A stretch of 64,000 nucleotides of DNA. It comes from Rhizobium sp. TH2 (GTDB lineage Bacteria; Pseudomonadota; Alphaproteobacteria; Rhizobiales; Rhizobiaceae). The first letter of the stretch is position 1, and the number at the start of each line of letters is the position of its first letter. The stretch is from the NCBI RefSeq assembly GCF_024707525.1, contig NZ_CP062231.1, forward strand, positions 2,418,001 through 2,482,000, read 5' to 3'. Made by a program: the position numbers and the translations under genes. Shown piece after piece: positions 1-9,032 of this stretch. The notes below the pieces were generated by a model. It made no database searches, was not told where the DNA came from, and worked only from the letters and a program-made list of their open reading frames with translations.

Positions 1-1753
1 TGGCGCGCTGGCTCATCTGCACCCGGCCCTCGGTATTGACGAAGATGCCCGACTTTTCCGTGTAGGCGGCACCCGGCAGGATGACATCGGCGTTCGATGC
101 GCCATTGTCGCCATGCGAGCCGATATAGACGGTGAGGTTCGCGCCCTTCTTGGAAAGGTTGATCTCGTCGGCGCCGAGGAGGAAGAGGACGTCCATCGTG
201 GTGACCTGCGTTGCCGCATCCACACCGTTCACGCCCGGCACGAAGCCGATGTCGAGACCACCGACACGCGAGGCTGCCGTGTGCAGCACGCCCAGGCCGT
301 TCCAGCCATCCTTGATCGCGCCTGCCGCGTAAGCAAGCGAGGCGATGCTTGCCAGAACGCCCTTACCATCATTGCGCGATAGAGCGCCCTGCCCGACGAC
401 GATCATCGGCTTCTTGGCGCGCTTGAGCTTTGAGAAGAACTTCGACGTTCCATCGACCACTTCGGTCAACGTTTCCGGGCCGGCGCCGAGATATTCGTAA
501 TCGTAGCGCAGGTCCGCCTGTTCGCCGATCAGACCAACAGGGAATTCGCCACGACGCCAGCGCTTGCGGATGCGGGCGTTGAGGATCGCCGCTTCCCAGC
601 GCGGATTGGCGCCGATGATGAGCAGCGCGTCGGACTCTTCGATCCGCGCGATGGTCGGGTTGAAGATGTAGCTCGAACGGCCGAAGGACGGATCGATCGC
701 TGAGCCATCCTGCCGGCAATCGACATTTTCGGAGCCGAGCGCCTTCATCAGTTCGCCGAGCGCATACATTTCCTCGACGGTCGAAAGGTCACCGGCGATG
801 GCACCGATCTTGTCGCCCGTCGTGCTCGCCACCGCCGACCTGATGGTCGAGAAGGCTTCCGCCCAGGTCGCGGGCACCAGACGGCCGTCCTTGCGGACAT
901 AGGGCCGGTCGAGACGCTGGGTCCTGAGGCCATCCACCACGTGGCGGGTCTTGTCGGAAATCCATTCCTCGTTGATGTCCTCGTTGACGCGCGGCAGGAT
1001 GCGCATGACCTCGCGGCCACGGCTGTCGATGCGGATCGCGGAGCCCAGCGCATCCATCACGTCGATGGATTCGGTCTTGTTGAGCTCCCAGGGACGCGCC
1101 GTGAACGCGAACGGCTTGGAGGTCAGCGCACCGACCGGGCAGAGATCGACGACATTGCCCTGAAGCTCGGAGGTCATCGCCTGTTCGAGATAGGTGGTGA
1201 TCTCGGCATCCTCGCCACGGCCGATCAGGCCGAGCTCGCTGATACCGGCAACTTCGGTGGTGAAGCGGACGCAACGCGTGCAATGGATGCAGCGGTTCAT
1301 CACGGTCTTGACCAGCGGTCCGATATACTTGTCTTCGACGGCGCGCTTGTTCTCGGAATAACGCGACGCATCGACACCGAAGGTCATCGCCTGGTCCTGC
1401 AGGTCGCATTCGCCGCCCTGGTCGCAGATCGGGCAATCCAGCGGATGGTTGATCAGCAGGAATTCCATCACGCCTTCGCGGGCCTTCTTGACCATCGGCG
1501 TGTTGGTGAAGATTTCGGGAAGCTCGCCATTCGGGCCGCCGCGGACGTCGCGCACGCCCATGGCACAGGAGGCCGCAGGCTTCGGCGGTCCACCCTTCAC
1601 CTCGATCAGACACATGCGGCAATTGCCGGCAACCGACAGCCGCTCGTGAAAACAGAAGCGCGGAACTTCGGCACCGGCCTCCTCGCACGCCTGCAACAGC
1701 GTGAAGTGATCCGGCACTTCGATTTCTTTTCCGTCAACTTTCAGCTTCGTCAT
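1..1753 (-). CDS. nuoG: NADH-quinone oxidoreductase subunit G (partial, C-terminus beyond window)
   Basis: This is the iron-sulfur subunit of the peripheral arm of complex I, which passes electrons from FMN in NuoF along Fe-S clusters. The ORF opens at ATG 1753 and stays open for 584 codons to the window edge, so the C-terminus is missing. The first 65 residues hold a ferredoxin-type 2Fe-2S site (Cys34, Cys45, Cys48, Cys63). They are followed by the His-and-three-Cys 4Fe-4S segment ([14 protein letters not shown]) and a further CIHCTRC cluster motif, then the start of the molybdopterin-oxidoreductase-like domain. It lies 15 nt after the DUF3291 gene and is the last visible gene of the nuo operon in this window. 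The identification is certain; only the 3' extent is unknown. Confidence 0.97.
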   Translation of the reverse strand, partial: MTKLKVDGKEIEVPDHFTLLQACEEAGAEVPRFCFHERLSVAGNCRMCLIEVKGGPPKPAASCAMGVRDVRGGPNGELPEIFTNTPMVKKAREGVMEFLLINHPLDCPICDQGGECDLQDQAMTFGVDASRYSENKRAVEDKYIGPLVKTVMNRCIHCTRCVRFTTEVAGISELGLIGRGEDAEITTYLEQAMTSELQGNVVDLCPVGALTSKPFAFTARPWELNKTESIDVMDALGSAIRIDSRGREVMRILPRVNEDINEEWISDKTRHVVDGLRTQRLDRPYVRKDGRLVPATWAEAFSTIRSAVASTTGDKIGAIAGDLSTVEEMYALGELMKALGSENVDCRQDGSAIDPSFGRSSYIFNPTIARIEESDALLIIGANPRWEAAILNARIRKRWRRGEFPVGLIGEQADLRYDYEYLGAGPETLTEVVDGTSKFFSKLKRAKKPMIVVGQGALSRNDGKGVLASIASLAYAAGAIKDGWNGLGVLHTAASRVGGLDIGFVPGVNGVDAATQVTTMDVLFLLGADEINLSKKGANLTVYIGSHGDNGASNADVILPGAAYTEKSGIFVNTEGRVQMSQRA

Positions 1754-1768
1754 ATTCGCCTTCCCGCC

Positions 1769-2230
1769 TCACGCACAACGCGCTTCAAGCCAGAGCCTTG
1801 CCTGCGGCACATAGGACCAGCCGAAGGCCTGGTCGCTATCGCCATATTGATTGAGATGATCGAGCCGGTCCTTGGCTTCCGCCAGTGTCGGCTCGTGCCC
1901 GTCCTCGACCGGCCACATCACGAAATTCTGCTTTTCCAGCACTTCGAACCACTGTTCGCGACGCTCGTAGAACGTCTTGTGCACCGTCTTCCAGACGAAA
2001 TTCTCGAGCGAACCGATATCGCTCCAGACACTGAGATTGGGCACGATCTTCGGGTCGTCGTAGACCTGAATGTCAGTGGCGTTACCGGCGTCCCCCTTGA
2101 GCCGCCAGACAAAGCCCGGCATGCGTTCTGCAATCCCGTTGACCATGTCGAGCGCCATCACGAAACGCCGCACACGCGGATCGTCGATCGGATAACGGAG
2201 GTGCCCCACATTGAACTCCGCAAGCTGCAT
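1769..2230 (-). CDS. DUF3291 domain protein within the nuo operon
   Basis: The product is a 153-aa protein that matches the DUF3291 family from memory: an N-terminal LAEFNVGHLRYP-type strand, a PGFVWRL segment, a NLSVWSDIGSLENFVW segment and a FVMWPVEDGHEPTLAEA segment. The fold is of the ferredoxin-like dimeric barrel type. The start at 2230 is chosen because its ATG overlaps the TGA of the upstream gene (TGATG, 1-nt overlap); a longer reading to 2272 would overlap that gene by over 40 nt. The molecular role is unknown. Translational coupling between the HhH gene and nuoG suggests co-production with complex I, but DUF3291 proteins also occur elsewhere, so a role in complex I is only inferred. 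Confidence 0.85.
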   Translation of the reverse strand: MQLAEFNVGHLRYPIDDPRVRRFVMALDMVNGIAERMPGFVWRLKGDAGNATDIQVYDDPKIVPNLSVWSDIGSLENFVWKTVHKTFYERREQWFEVLEKQNFVMWPVEDGHEPTLAEAKDRLDHLNQYGDSDQAFGWSYVPQARLWLEARCA

Positions 2231-2877
2231 CAGCCCTTCCCTCCGGAAAGTGCCTTCGCCTGCCCTGCCCAATCATCGCGCATCACCCGGCCTTCGAGGC
2301 CGAGTTCGCCATCGAGTTTCTTCAGCGCCGCCTTGCTGAGGCCCGCGATGTCGCCAAATCGAGCGATGCCGCGATCGTTCAGAACCTTTTCAAGCCGCGG
2401 GCCGATGCCCGGGATCTTCTTGAGGTCGTCGCCGGACGCAGAAGCCATTTCCGCCTTCGCCGCTGCAACTTTCGGGGCGACAGGCTTGGTTTCGACTTTG
2501 CTGGCCACAGGCTTGACGGTCGCAGCTTTACGCGCCGGTACCTTTGCAACGGGAGCTTTGGCAACAGGCGACTTAACGGGCGCGTGCGGCTTGGTCTCCT
2601 GCACAGGACGTAACGGAACGACATTGCCCGTGGTTTCAGCCTGCGGCTTCACCTCGGCCTTGGTCGGCGCGTCGGCTTGAGCCGGACCGCGCAAAGCCCC
2701 GAGCATCATCCCGGTCATCTGGGCGGCAACACTCATGCCATACGCTGTGAACACGGTCATCGCAGCCGCCTGTTCGGCGAAGAGCTTGGCCGAGGACTCG
2801 GCAAGATTCGAGAACGAGGCGGCTTCGTCAGCCACCCCCTTCTTGTCATCCTGTTTGCCGGCCTTGACCATCATCAT
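2230..2877 (-). CDS. Helix-hairpin-helix accessory protein of the nuo operon
   Basis: This 215-aa protein has three parts: an N-terminal helical segment (about residues 15-65, rich in Ala and Met), an Ala/Lys/Pro/Val low-complexity linker (about 70-145), and a C-terminal helix-hairpin-helix domain beginning DDLKKIPGIGPRLEKVLNDR and ending near RDDWAGQAKAL. The C-terminal domain is clearly related to the C-terminus of NuoE encoded two genes upstream. Such proteins in rhizobial nuo operons are often labelled as nucleases or 21 kDa NADH dehydrogenase proteins; nothing here shows catalytic activity. The three consecutive ATG codons at 2877, 2874 and 2871 make the exact start uncertain by two residues. 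It begins 3 nt after nuoF and overlaps the DUF3291 gene by 1 nt. Confidence 0.85.
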   Translation of the reverse strand: MMMVKAGKQDDKKGVADEAASFSNLAESSAKLFAEQAAAMTVFTAYGMSVAAQMTGMMLGALRGPAQADAPTKAEVKPQAETTGNVVPLRPVQETKPHAPVKSPVAKAPVAKVPARKAATVKPVASKVETKPVAPKVAAAKAEMASASGDDLKKIPGIGPRLEKVLNDRGIARFGDIAGLSKAALKKLDGELGLEGRVMRDDWAGQAKALSGGKG

Positions 2878-2880
2878 CCC

Positions 2881-4185
2881 TTACTCGGCGGCTTCGAGAA
2901 CCGCGCCATGGGCGCTGGCATTGCGGGTATACTCGTCGATACGGGCTTCCATGACCGGCCGGAAGTGGCGAATCAGGCCCTGGATCGGCCACGCGGCCGC
3001 ATCGCCGAGCGCACAGATCGTGTGACCTTCCACCTGCTTGGTGACCTGGAACAGCATGTCGATCTCGCGCTTCTGCGCCTGGCCGCGCACCATGCGCTCC
3101 ATCACCCGCATCATCCAGCCGGTGCCTTCGCGGCACGGCGTGCACTGGCCGCAGCTCTCATGCTTGTAGAAGGCCGAGAGGCGCCAGATCGCTTTGACGA
3201 TATCCGTCGATTTATCCATGACGATGACAGCCGCCGTGCCGAGGCCCGAACCATGCTCGCGCAGGCCGTCGAAATCCATGACCGCGGCGCGCATGGTGAC
3301 GCCCGGCACGCAAGGCACCGAGGCACCACCGGGGATGACGGCAAGCAGGTTATCCCAGCCGCCGCGAATGCCGCCGCAATGCTTCTCGATCAGTTCCTCG
3401 AAGGTGATCGACATGGCGTCTTCCACCGTGCAGGGACGATTGACGTGGCCGGAGATCGAATAGAGCTTGGTGCCGACATTGTTCGGACGGCCGAAGGACG
3501 CGAACCAGGTTGCGCCACGGCGCAGGATGGTCGGCGTCACCGCGATCGACTCGACATTGTTGACCGTCGTCGGGCAGCCATAGAGGCCCATATTGGCCGG
3601 GAACGGCGGCTTGAGGCGCGGCTGGCCTTTCTTGCCCTCGAGGCTTTCGAGCAGCGCGGTCTCCTCGCCACAGATATAGGCGCCCGCGCCGTGATGAACG
3701 AAAATATCAATATCGTAGCCGAGCTTGTTGTTTTTGCCCAGCAATCCGGCCTCGTAGCATTCGTCGATCGCCGCCTGCAGCGCCTCGCGCTCGCGGATGA
3801 ACTCGCCGCGCACATAGATATACGCGACATGGGCGGCCATGGCGAACGAAGCCACGACGCAACCCTCGATCAACGTATGCGGATCGTGGCGCATGATGTC
3901 GCGGTCCTTGCAGGTACCGGGTTCGGATTCGTCGGCATTGACCACGAGGTAATGCGGACGGCCGTCGTTCTCCTTCGGCATGAAGGACCATTTGAGGCCG
4001 GTCGGGAAGCCGGCGCCGCCACGGCCGCGCAGGCCCGAGGCCTTCACCTCGTTGACGATCCAGTCGCGGCCCTTTTCGAGCAGGCCCTTGGTATTGTCCC
4101 AATGGCCACGCGCCATCGCGCCCTTCAAGGATTTGTCCTTGAGGCCGTAGATGTTGGTAAAAATGCGATCCTTGTCAGTCAGCAT
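2881..4185 (-). CDS. nuoF: NADH-quinone oxidoreductase subunit F
   Basis: This 434-aa subunit carries the NADH- and FMN-binding sites and the N3 4Fe-4S cluster of complex I. The glycine-rich [13 protein letters not shown] motif is at residues 54-66 and the cluster ligands are Cys345, Cys348, Cys351 ([11 protein letters not shown]) and Cys391 (HTICALGD). The start at 4185 ([14 protein letters not shown]) gives the usual family length; an in-frame start at 4206 would add seven residues that overlap the upstream ORF. It follows the 84-aa coiled-coil gene by 4 nt and precedes the helix-hairpin-helix gene by 3 nt, so it sits firmly in the operon. The identification is certain. Confidence 0.98.
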   Translation of the reverse strand: MLTDKDRIFTNIYGLKDKSLKGAMARGHWDNTKGLLEKGRDWIVNEVKASGLRGRGGAGFPTGLKWSFMPKENDGRPHYLVVNADESEPGTCKDRDIMRHDPHTLIEGCVVASFAMAAHVAYIYVRGEFIREREALQAAIDECYEAGLLGKNNKLGYDIDIFVHHGAGAYICGEETALLESLEGKKGQPRLKPPFPANMGLYGCPTTVNNVESIAVTPTILRRGATWFASFGRPNNVGTKLYSISGHVNRPCTVEDAMSITFEELIEKHCGGIRGGWDNLLAVIPGGASVPCVPGVTMRAAVMDFDGLREHGSGLGTAAVIVMDKSTDIVKAIWRLSAFYKHESCGQCTPCREGTGWMMRVMERMVRGQAQKREIDMLFQVTKQVEGHTICALGDAAAWPIQGLIRHFRPVMEARIDEYTRNASAHGAVLEAAE

Positions 4186-4189
4186 GGCG

Positions 4190-4444
4190 TCATTCCGCGG
4201 GTTCATCGATTATTTCGAGGCGCTTCTCGATCCGCTTGAGGCGACCGTCGAGATGGCCCAGAGAAATGTAGATATTGGCAGTGTCACCATGTGCTGCATC
4301 GACGCTCGAAGACAGACCACGCAGTTGCGTGGTCATCGATGCGAGCCGATTGTCCACCTCACCGAGCTTGTGGTCGATATTGGTAAGTCGACCCTGCATC
4401 TGCTTCAAGACTTCGTATATCAGTTCGTTGGTGACTTCCGCCAT
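4190..4444 (-). CDS. Small coiled-coil protein between nuoE and nuoF
   Basis: This ORF encodes 84 residues with a repeating hydrophobic pattern ([19 protein letters not shown], then [13 protein letters not shown]) typical of a coiled coil, with no signal peptide and no membrane segment. It starts 8 nt after the nuoE stop and ends 4 nt before nuoF, and codon use matches its neighbours, so it is very probably translated as part of the operon. No family is recognised with confidence. Similar short coiled-coil ORFs occur in some rhizobial genomes as hypothetical proteins. A role in assembling or stabilising the NuoE/NuoF module is possible but is only suggested by position. Confidence 0.75.
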   Translation of the reverse strand: MAEVTNELIYEVLKQMQGRLTNIDHKLGEVDNRLASMTTQLRGLSSSVDAAHGDTANIYISLGHLDGRLKRIEKRLEIIDEPAE

Positions 4445-4452
4445 GATTGATC

Positions 4453-5598
4453 CTATCTCGGCTTCTTGCCGAAGACACGAATATACTCGGCTTCACCGCC
4501 ATCGGCCAAGGCCCTGGCTTGACGCACCCAATCGTCGCGATCGATGCGGCCCTTGAAATTCAGGTAGCCATCCACCCATTCGCGTTCATTCTGCTGCCAG
4601 CCTGCGACCTGCACATAGGTAAAGATGCCCAGCCCATTCAGGATGCCCTCGATCTTCGGGCCAACGCCTGAGATAAGCTTGAGGTCATCGGGAGTGGCCG
4701 GCTTTTCGATACCCTTGGGGCGGCTAGCGTCTTCGAGCGAAGGCTTCGACACGACAGCAGCGGGCGTGGCAGCAACCGCTGATGCCGCTGATACTTCAGC
4801 CGCTTTCGCTTCGGCCTTTGCCGCAGGTTCGGCGACCTTGCCATCGGCAGGCGACTTAATCGCCGGGCTGGTTTCGATCGCATCGGTCTTAGGCTTGGCG
4901 GCATTGGACGGCGGAACACTTGCGCCTTCGGCGACAGCCGCAGCCGTTGGCTTTGCACGTGCTGCCTTCGGCTTTGCAACAACCGGATCCGGCTCGTTGA
5001 GCGATGTCAGGCCACCGAAGGGCGCGGAGAAGATACGGTCGATCTGCGTGCCCGTCTTCACGTCGCCCGGCTTGCCGGCTTCGAAACGCTCGATGATATA
5101 TTCGAGCTGGCGCGGCGTCAGGTCCTCATAGGTGTCCTTGAAGATCGCCACCATGGGTGCATTCACGCAGGCGCCAAGACATTCGACCTCTTCCCACGAC
5201 AACGTGCCGCCGGCATTGAGATGATGCGCATCATGATGGATCTTCGACTTGCAGACGGCGATCAGCTCTTCCGAGCCGCGCAGCATACAGGGCGTGGTGC
5301 CGCAGACCTGGATATGGGCGCGTGTGCCAACCGGCTGCAGCTGGAACTGCGTGTAGAAGGTCGCGACCTCGAGCGCACGGATATAGGCCATGCCGAGCAT
5401 GTCGGCGATCGATTCGATCGCAGCCTTGGTCACCCAGCCGTCCTGGTCCTGGGCGCGCATCATCAGCGGGATGATCGCGGATTGCTCGCGGCCCTTCGGG
5501 TATTTCTTGATCGTTGCCTTGGCCCAGACCGCATTTTCCTTGCTAAAGGCAAAGCTCGGCGGCTGGACGCTGTCATCGGCTAATCGACGTACGGACAT
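4453..5598 (-). CDS. nuoE: NADH-quinone oxidoreductase subunit E with C-terminal helix-hairpin-helix extension
   Basis: This is the thioredoxin-fold 2Fe-2S subunit (cluster N1a) of the NADH module. Residues 1-200 are the canonical domain with ligands Cys99, Cys104 (CGTTPC) and Cys140, Cys144 (ECLGAC). The protein is 381 aa, whereas the core family is about 160-240 aa. The extra part is an Ala/Lys/Pro/Glu-rich linker (about 205-305) followed by a helix-hairpin-helix domain beginning DDLKLISGVGPKIEGILNGL and ending near DRDDWVRQARALADGG. That domain is a paralogue of the C-terminus of the 215-aa protein encoded after nuoF. The gene starts 16 nt after the 79-aa secreted-protein gene. NuoE identity is certain; the function of the extension is unknown. 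Confidence 0.97.
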   Translation of the reverse strand: MSVRRLADDSVQPPSFAFSKENAVWAKATIKKYPKGREQSAIIPLMMRAQDQDGWVTKAAIESIADMLGMAYIRALEVATFYTQFQLQPVGTRAHIQVCGTTPCMLRGSEELIAVCKSKIHHDAHHLNAGGTLSWEEVECLGACVNAPMVAIFKDTYEDLTPRQLEYIIERFEAGKPGDVKTGTQIDRIFSAPFGGLTSLNEPDPVVAKPKAARAKPTAAAVAEGASVPPSNAAKPKTDAIETSPAIKSPADGKVAEPAAKAEAKAAEVSAASAVAATPAAVVSKPSLEDASRPKGIEKPATPDDLKLISGVGPKIEGILNGLGIFTYVQVAGWQQNEREWVDGYLNFKGRIDRDDWVRQARALADGGEAEYIRVFGKKPR

Positions 5599-5614
5599 TC
5601 TCTTTCGCGCCCTA

Positions 5615-5854
5615 TCAATTTATCTTGCCGCATACCGCGCGCGACAAGGTCGTCATCTGGCATGCGTAACCTGTTGAATCTTTTTGCAGGAAGACAACGA
5701 AGGACTTGCCGTTGGGAACAGCCGCCTTGATTTCGTAGCCTTGCGCAATGAGTTGTCCCATGGAAGCGCCGCTGGTCAGACTCGGAACTTCCTCCTGCGC
5801 GATCGCGGCAGTTGAGAGCATTCCGATCATCAAAGCCAGAGCGATCCTCTGCAT
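5615..5854 (-). CDS. Small secreted protein between nuoD and nuoE
   Basis: The product is 79 aa with an evident Sec signal peptide ([20 protein letters not shown], cleavage expected after AIA). The mature part of about 60 residues ends with two cysteines in a YACQMTTLSRAVCG context that could form a disulfide in the periplasm. Its ATG overlaps the nuoD TGA (TGATG), so translation is coupled to nuoD. A secreted protein inside an operon for a cytoplasm-facing enzyme is odd. No family is recognised. The ORF is well supported by signal peptide, coupling and spacing (16 nt to nuoE), but its function is not known. Confidence 0.8.
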   Translation of the reverse strand: MQRIALALMIGMLSTAAIAQEEVPSLTSGASMGQLIAQGYEIKAAVPNGKSFVVFLQKDSTGYACQMTTLSRAVCGKIN

Positions 5855-7044
5855 CAGCGATCAACCTCCCCGAACACGATATCGAGCGAACCCAGCACGG
5901 CCGAGACGTCTGCAAGCTGATGGCCCTTGCAGAGGAAGTCCATCGCCTGCAGATGTGCATAGCCCGGTGCCCGGATCTTGCAGCGGTAAGGCTTGTTGGT
6001 GCCATCCGCCACAACGTAGACGCCGAACTCGCCCTTCGGCGCTTCGACGGCGGCATAGACCTCGCCCGCGGGCACATGGTAGCCCTCGGTGTAGAGCTTG
6101 AAGTGATGGATCAGCGCTTCCATCGAGCGCTTCATCTCGCCACGCTTCGGCGGCACGACCTTGCCGTCGGTGGATGACACCGGGCCGGTCTTTTCCTTGC
6201 CGAGAAGCAGCTCGACGCATTGCTTCATGATCTTGTTGGACTGGCGCATCTCGAACATGCGGATCAGGTAGCGATCGAAACAATCGCCGTTTTTGCCGAC
6301 CGCGATCTCGAAATCCAGTTCCGAATAGCATTCGTAAGGCTGCGAGCGACGCAGATCCCAGGCGGCACCCGAGCCGCGCACCATGACGCCGGAGAAGCCC
6401 CATGCCCATGCATCGGCCAGCGACACCACCCCGATATCGACATTGCGCTGCTTGAAGATACGGTTGCCGGTCAGCAGGCCCTCGATATCATCGCATTTCT
6501 CGTCGAACTGGTCGCACCACTTGCCGATATCCTCGACGAGCTCCGGCGGCAGGTCCTGGTGGACGCCGCCCGGACGGAAATAGGCCGAGTGCATGCGCGC
6601 GCCGCAGGCACGCTCATAAAACACCATCAGCTTTTCGCGTTCCTCGAAGCCCCAGAGCGGCGGCGTCAGCGCGCCGACGTCCATCGCCTGTGTGGTAACG
6701 TTCATCAGATGCGACAGGATGCGGCCGATCTCGGAATAAAGCACGCGAATGAGCTGCCCGCGCTTGGGGATCTCGATGCCGCAGAGCTTTTCGACGGCAA
6801 GCGCGAAAGCGTGCTCCTGGTTCATCGGCGCGACGTAATCGAGCCGGTCGAAATAGGGCACTGCCTGCAGATAGGTCTTGGTCTCGATCAGCTTCTCGGT
6901 GCCGCGATGCAACAGGCCGATATGCGGATCGACGCGCTCGACGATTTCCCCGTCGAGCTCGAGCACCAGCCGCAGCACGCCGTGCGCGGACGGGTGTTCC
7001 GGCCCGAAGTTGATCGTGAAGTTGCGGACGTTATGTTCTGTCAT
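5854..7044 (-). CDS. nuoD: NADH-quinone oxidoreductase subunit D
   Basis: This 396-aa subunit (49 kDa type) forms much of the quinone-binding pocket at the junction of the peripheral and membrane arms. The diagnostic [15 protein letters not shown] motif is at residues 12-26, the [12 protein letters not shown] segment follows, and the C-terminus ends in the conserved DIVFGEVDR. nuoC and nuoD are separate genes here, unlike the fused nuoCD of enterobacteria. It is 66 nt downstream of nuoC, the longest gap inside the visible operon, and overlaps the following small secreted-protein gene by 1 nt. The identification is certain. Confidence 0.98.
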   Translation of the reverse strand: MTEHNVRNFTINFGPEHPSAHGVLRLVLELDGEIVERVDPHIGLLHRGTEKLIETKTYLQAVPYFDRLDYVAPMNQEHAFALAVEKLCGIEIPKRGQLIRVLYSEIGRILSHLMNVTTQAMDVGALTPPLWGFEEREKLMVFYERACGARMHSAYFRPGGVHQDLPPELVEDIGKWCDQFDEKCDDIEGLLTGNRIFKQRNVDIGVVSLADAWAWGFSGVMVRGSGAAWDLRRSQPYECYSELDFEIAVGKNGDCFDRYLIRMFEMRQSNKIMKQCVELLLGKEKTGPVSSTDGKVVPPKRGEMKRSMEALIHHFKLYTEGYHVPAGEVYAAVEAPKGEFGVYVVADGTNKPYRCKIRAPGYAHLQAMDFLCKGHQLADVSAVLGSLDIVFGEVDR

Positions 7045-7110
7045 TCCATGTGCTCCGAAGTGGAGGCGAATACTGGCGTAGCTTCAGGCAGTTGAGCCTG
7101 TGGCAGCCTG

Positions 7111-7710
7111 CTAACTCTTCTTCTCGTCACCGGGAAGAACGTAATCCGTCCCTTCCCATGGCGAGAGAAAGTCAAAGTTTCGAAATTCCTGGCGCAACTG
7201 TACCGGCTCGTAGACCACCCGCTTCACCGTATCGTCGTAGCGAACCTCGACATAGCCGGTCGTCGGGAAGTCCTTGCGCATCGGATAGCCTTCGAAGCCG
7301 TAGTCCGTCAGCAGGCGCCTGAGGTCCGGATGGCCGGTGAACAGGATGCCGTACATGTCGTAGGCCTCGCGCTCGAACCAGTCGGCGCCGACGAAGACGG
7401 ACGTAGCCGAGGCGATCGTTTCATCCTCGCCGACAGCTACCTTGACGCGGATGCGCGTATTGGCCTTCGGCGACAGCAGATGGACGACCACGTCGAAACG
7501 CTTCTCGCGCTCCGGATAATCGACACCGCAGAGATCGATGAAGCTGATGAACTGGCAACGCGGATCGTCGCGCAGGAAGGTCAGGAGAGCGATATAGCTA
7601 TCGACCGTTGTCGTGACGTTCAGTTCGCCCCAGGCGATTTCCGCGGAGACGATTGCCTCGCCGCGGCTCTCCCTGAGATAGACCGAAAGCTCTTCGAGTG
7701 TATTCGACAT
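7111..7710 (-). CDS. nuoC: NADH-quinone oxidoreductase subunit C
   Basis: This 199-aa subunit (30 kDa type) is a structural part of the peripheral arm next to NuoD. It shows the family segments [20 protein letters not shown], the signature [20 protein letters not shown], and GYPMRKDFP near residues 125-165. The start at 7710 follows the nuoB stop by 9 nt. The length is normal for stand-alone alphaproteobacterial NuoC. The identification is certain. Confidence 0.98.
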   Translation of the reverse strand: MSNTLEELSVYLRESRGEAIVSAEIAWGELNVTTTVDSYIALLTFLRDDPRCQFISFIDLCGVDYPEREKRFDVVVHLLSPKANTRIRVKVAVGEDETIASATSVFVGADWFEREAYDMYGILFTGHPDLRRLLTDYGFEGYPMRKDFPTTGYVEVRYDDTVKRVVYEPVQLRQEFRNFDFLSPWEGTDYVLPGDEKKS

Positions 7711-7719
7711 GCCCTGCCC

Positions 7720-8304
7720 TCAGCGCTCGATCGTGCCGGTGCGGCGGATTTTCTTCTGCAGAAGCAGCACCCCGTAGAGGAGTGCTTCTGCCGTGGGGGG
7801 ACAGCCCGGCACATAGATATCCACCGGCACCACGCGGTCGCAACCGCGCACCACCGAGTAAGAATAATGGTAGTATCCGCCGCCATTGGCGCAGGAGCCC
7901 ATGGAGATGACGTAACGCGGCTCGGGCATCTGGTCATAGACCTTGCGCAGCGCCGGCGCCATCTTGTTGGTCAGCGTGCCGGCGACGATCATCACGTCGG
8001 ACTGACGCGGGGAGGCGCGCGGCGCGACGCCGAAGCGCTCCATGTCGTAACGCGGACCCGAGACCTGCATCAGGCCTTCGACGGCGCAGCAGGCGAGGCC
8101 GAACTGCATCCACATCAGCGAGCCGGTGCGCGCCCAGGTGATCAGTTCGTCGGTCGACGTGACCAGAAAACCCTTGTCGGCGAGTTCGTTGTCGATCTCG
8201 CCGAAGAAAGCATCATTGGCGCCAATGGGCTTGCCCGTGGAAGGGTCGATAACACCCTTCGGCTGGGGGGCGACGAGCGTAGCGTCGGAGGATGTCAATC
8301 CCAT
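7720..8304 (-). CDS. nuoB: NADH-quinone oxidoreductase subunit B
   Basis: This 194-aa subunit holds the terminal 4Fe-4S cluster N2, which reduces quinone. The ligands are the adjacent Cys72-Cys73 (GLACCAVEG), Cys138 (SMGSCANGG) and Cys168 (VPGCPP). The start at 8304 ([17 protein letters not shown]) matches the usual rhizobial N-terminus and overlaps the nuoA end by 10 nt; the longer reading to 8325 would overlap further. The insertion [11 protein letters not shown] after the CCAVE motif looks like a rhizobial variant of the more common MMQ form and does not touch the ligands. The identification is certain. Confidence 0.98.
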   Translation of the reverse strand: MGLTSSDATLVAPQPKGVIDPSTGKPIGANDAFFGEIDNELADKGFLVTSTDELITWARTGSLMWMQFGLACCAVEGLMQVSGPRYDMERFGVAPRASPRQSDVMIVAGTLTNKMAPALRKVYDQMPEPRYVISMGSCANGGGYYHYSYSVVRGCDRVVPVDIYVPGCPPTAEALLYGVLLLQKKIRRTGTIER

Positions 8305-8660
8305 TCGAGCGCTCCTTTCTTCCATTCATAGATAAAGCCGATGGTCAGCACGAGAAGGAAGACCATCATGGACCAGAAGCCGAACCAGCCGATCGCGCCG
8401 AAAGACACGGCCCACGGAAACAGGAAGGCGACCTCAAGGTCGAAGATGATGAAGAGGATCGAGACCAGGTAGAAGCGGATATCGAACTTCATGCGGGCAT
8501 CGTCGAAGGCGTTGAAGCCGCACTCGTAAGCAGAGAGCTTTTCCGAGTCGGGCGCCTTGTAAGCCACGATGAAGGGGGCGACGAGAAGCGCCAGACCTAT
8601 CACCAGAGCAATACCGATAAAGATGGCGATCGGGAGGTAGGAGCCGAGAAGTTCAGTCAT
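8295..8660 (-). CDS. nuoA: NADH-quinone oxidoreductase subunit A
   Basis: This 121-aa membrane subunit has three transmembrane helices (about residues 8-32, 63-85 and 90-112). The loop between helices 1 and 2 contains YECGF with Cys47, a conserved switch-loop region near the quinone site, and helix 2 carries [11 protein letters not shown]. The start at 8660 ([11 protein letters not shown]) is preferred over an in-frame start at 8702 because it gives the family length. It is the first gene of the nuo operon, with a 372-bp non-coding stretch before the divergent lipoprotein gene. Confidence 0.97.
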   Translation of the reverse strand: MTELLGSYLPIAIFIGIALVIGLALLVAPFIVAYKAPDSEKLSAYECGFNAFDDARMKFDIRFYLVSILFIIFDLEVAFLFPWAVSFGAIGWFGFWSMMVFLLVLTIGFIYEWKKGALEWD

Positions 8661-8781
8661 TTGACCTGGTCCCTGCCTGGCTTGCCGGAGAGCGTTTCGC
8701 AAGCGCGATAGCCGTCCCTGGCCAGGCCGAAATTTGTTGCATCGCAGTCGTGGTTAGCGCAGCTATGTGTGATTAGCAAGA

Positions 8782-8801
8782 CGTTGAAACCATTTTCAAC
8801 G
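8782..8801. promoter_or_regulatory. Perfect inverted repeat upstream of nuoA
   Basis: CGTTGAAA at 8782-8789 and TTTCAACG at 8794-8801 form a perfect 8-bp inverted repeat around the 4-nt spacer CCAT. It lies about 120 bp upstream of the nuoA start. Its size and symmetry fit an operator; no T-run follows it, so a terminator is less likely. Confidence 0.45.
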
Positions 8802-8842
8802 CATTGCCGCCACATTTGCCCGGACCGCGTCAATTCGCGCGT

Positions 8843-8856
8843 TTCAAACGTTTGAA
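8843..8856. promoter_or_regulatory. 14-bp perfect palindrome upstream of nuoA
   Basis: TTCAAACGTTTGAA is a perfect 14-bp palindrome with no spacer. It shares a TTCAA/TTGAA core with the dyad 42 bp to the left, so both may be sites for the same unknown dimeric regulator. Confidence 0.45.
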
Positions 8857-8932
8857 GTCATTTGAAATTAAGACTCCTAGGAAGAAGATGCGATCGCTCG
8901 CTGCCTTGGCAGGCAACGTAATCATTGCCGAT

Positions 8933-8961
8933 TTGACATGGTGTTGGACGCGACCTATCTC
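8933..8961 (+). promoter_or_regulatory. Sigma70-type promoter for the small lipoprotein gene
   Basis: A perfect -35 box TTGACA (8933-8938) is followed after 17 nt by TATCTC (8956-8961). It lies 71 bp upstream of the lipoprotein ATG at 9033 and points toward it. Confidence 0.6.
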
Positions 8962-9032
8962 CTGTTGCAGGAGTGGATCGCAATCAATCGCGGTCGCCGC
9001 TCCGGCTTGATGCCTATTAAGGAGACTGAGAG

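Larger units (their letters stand above)
8703..9032. promoter_or_regulatory. Divergent intergenic region between nuoA and a small lipoprotein gene
   Basis: This 330-bp non-coding stretch should hold the nuo operon promoter reading left and the lipoprotein promoter reading right. I see two perfect dyads in it (annotated separately) and a clear plus-strand sigma70-type promoter. For nuo the best candidate is weak: TTGCTA with a 17-nt gap to TAACCA on the minus strand, at about 8745-8775. No ORF with good coding character was seen. Confidence 0.5.

Noticed and set aside
941..2680. Plus-strand ORF of 579 codons opposite nuoG and the DUF3291/HhH genes
   Set aside because: It is antisense of three well-supported genes and has no recognisable domain.
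2677..4239. Long plus-strand ORF of 520 codons opposite nuoF
   Set aside because: It is the antisense frame of nuoF; the His/Arg/Ala-rich translation is typical of GC-rich shadow frames.
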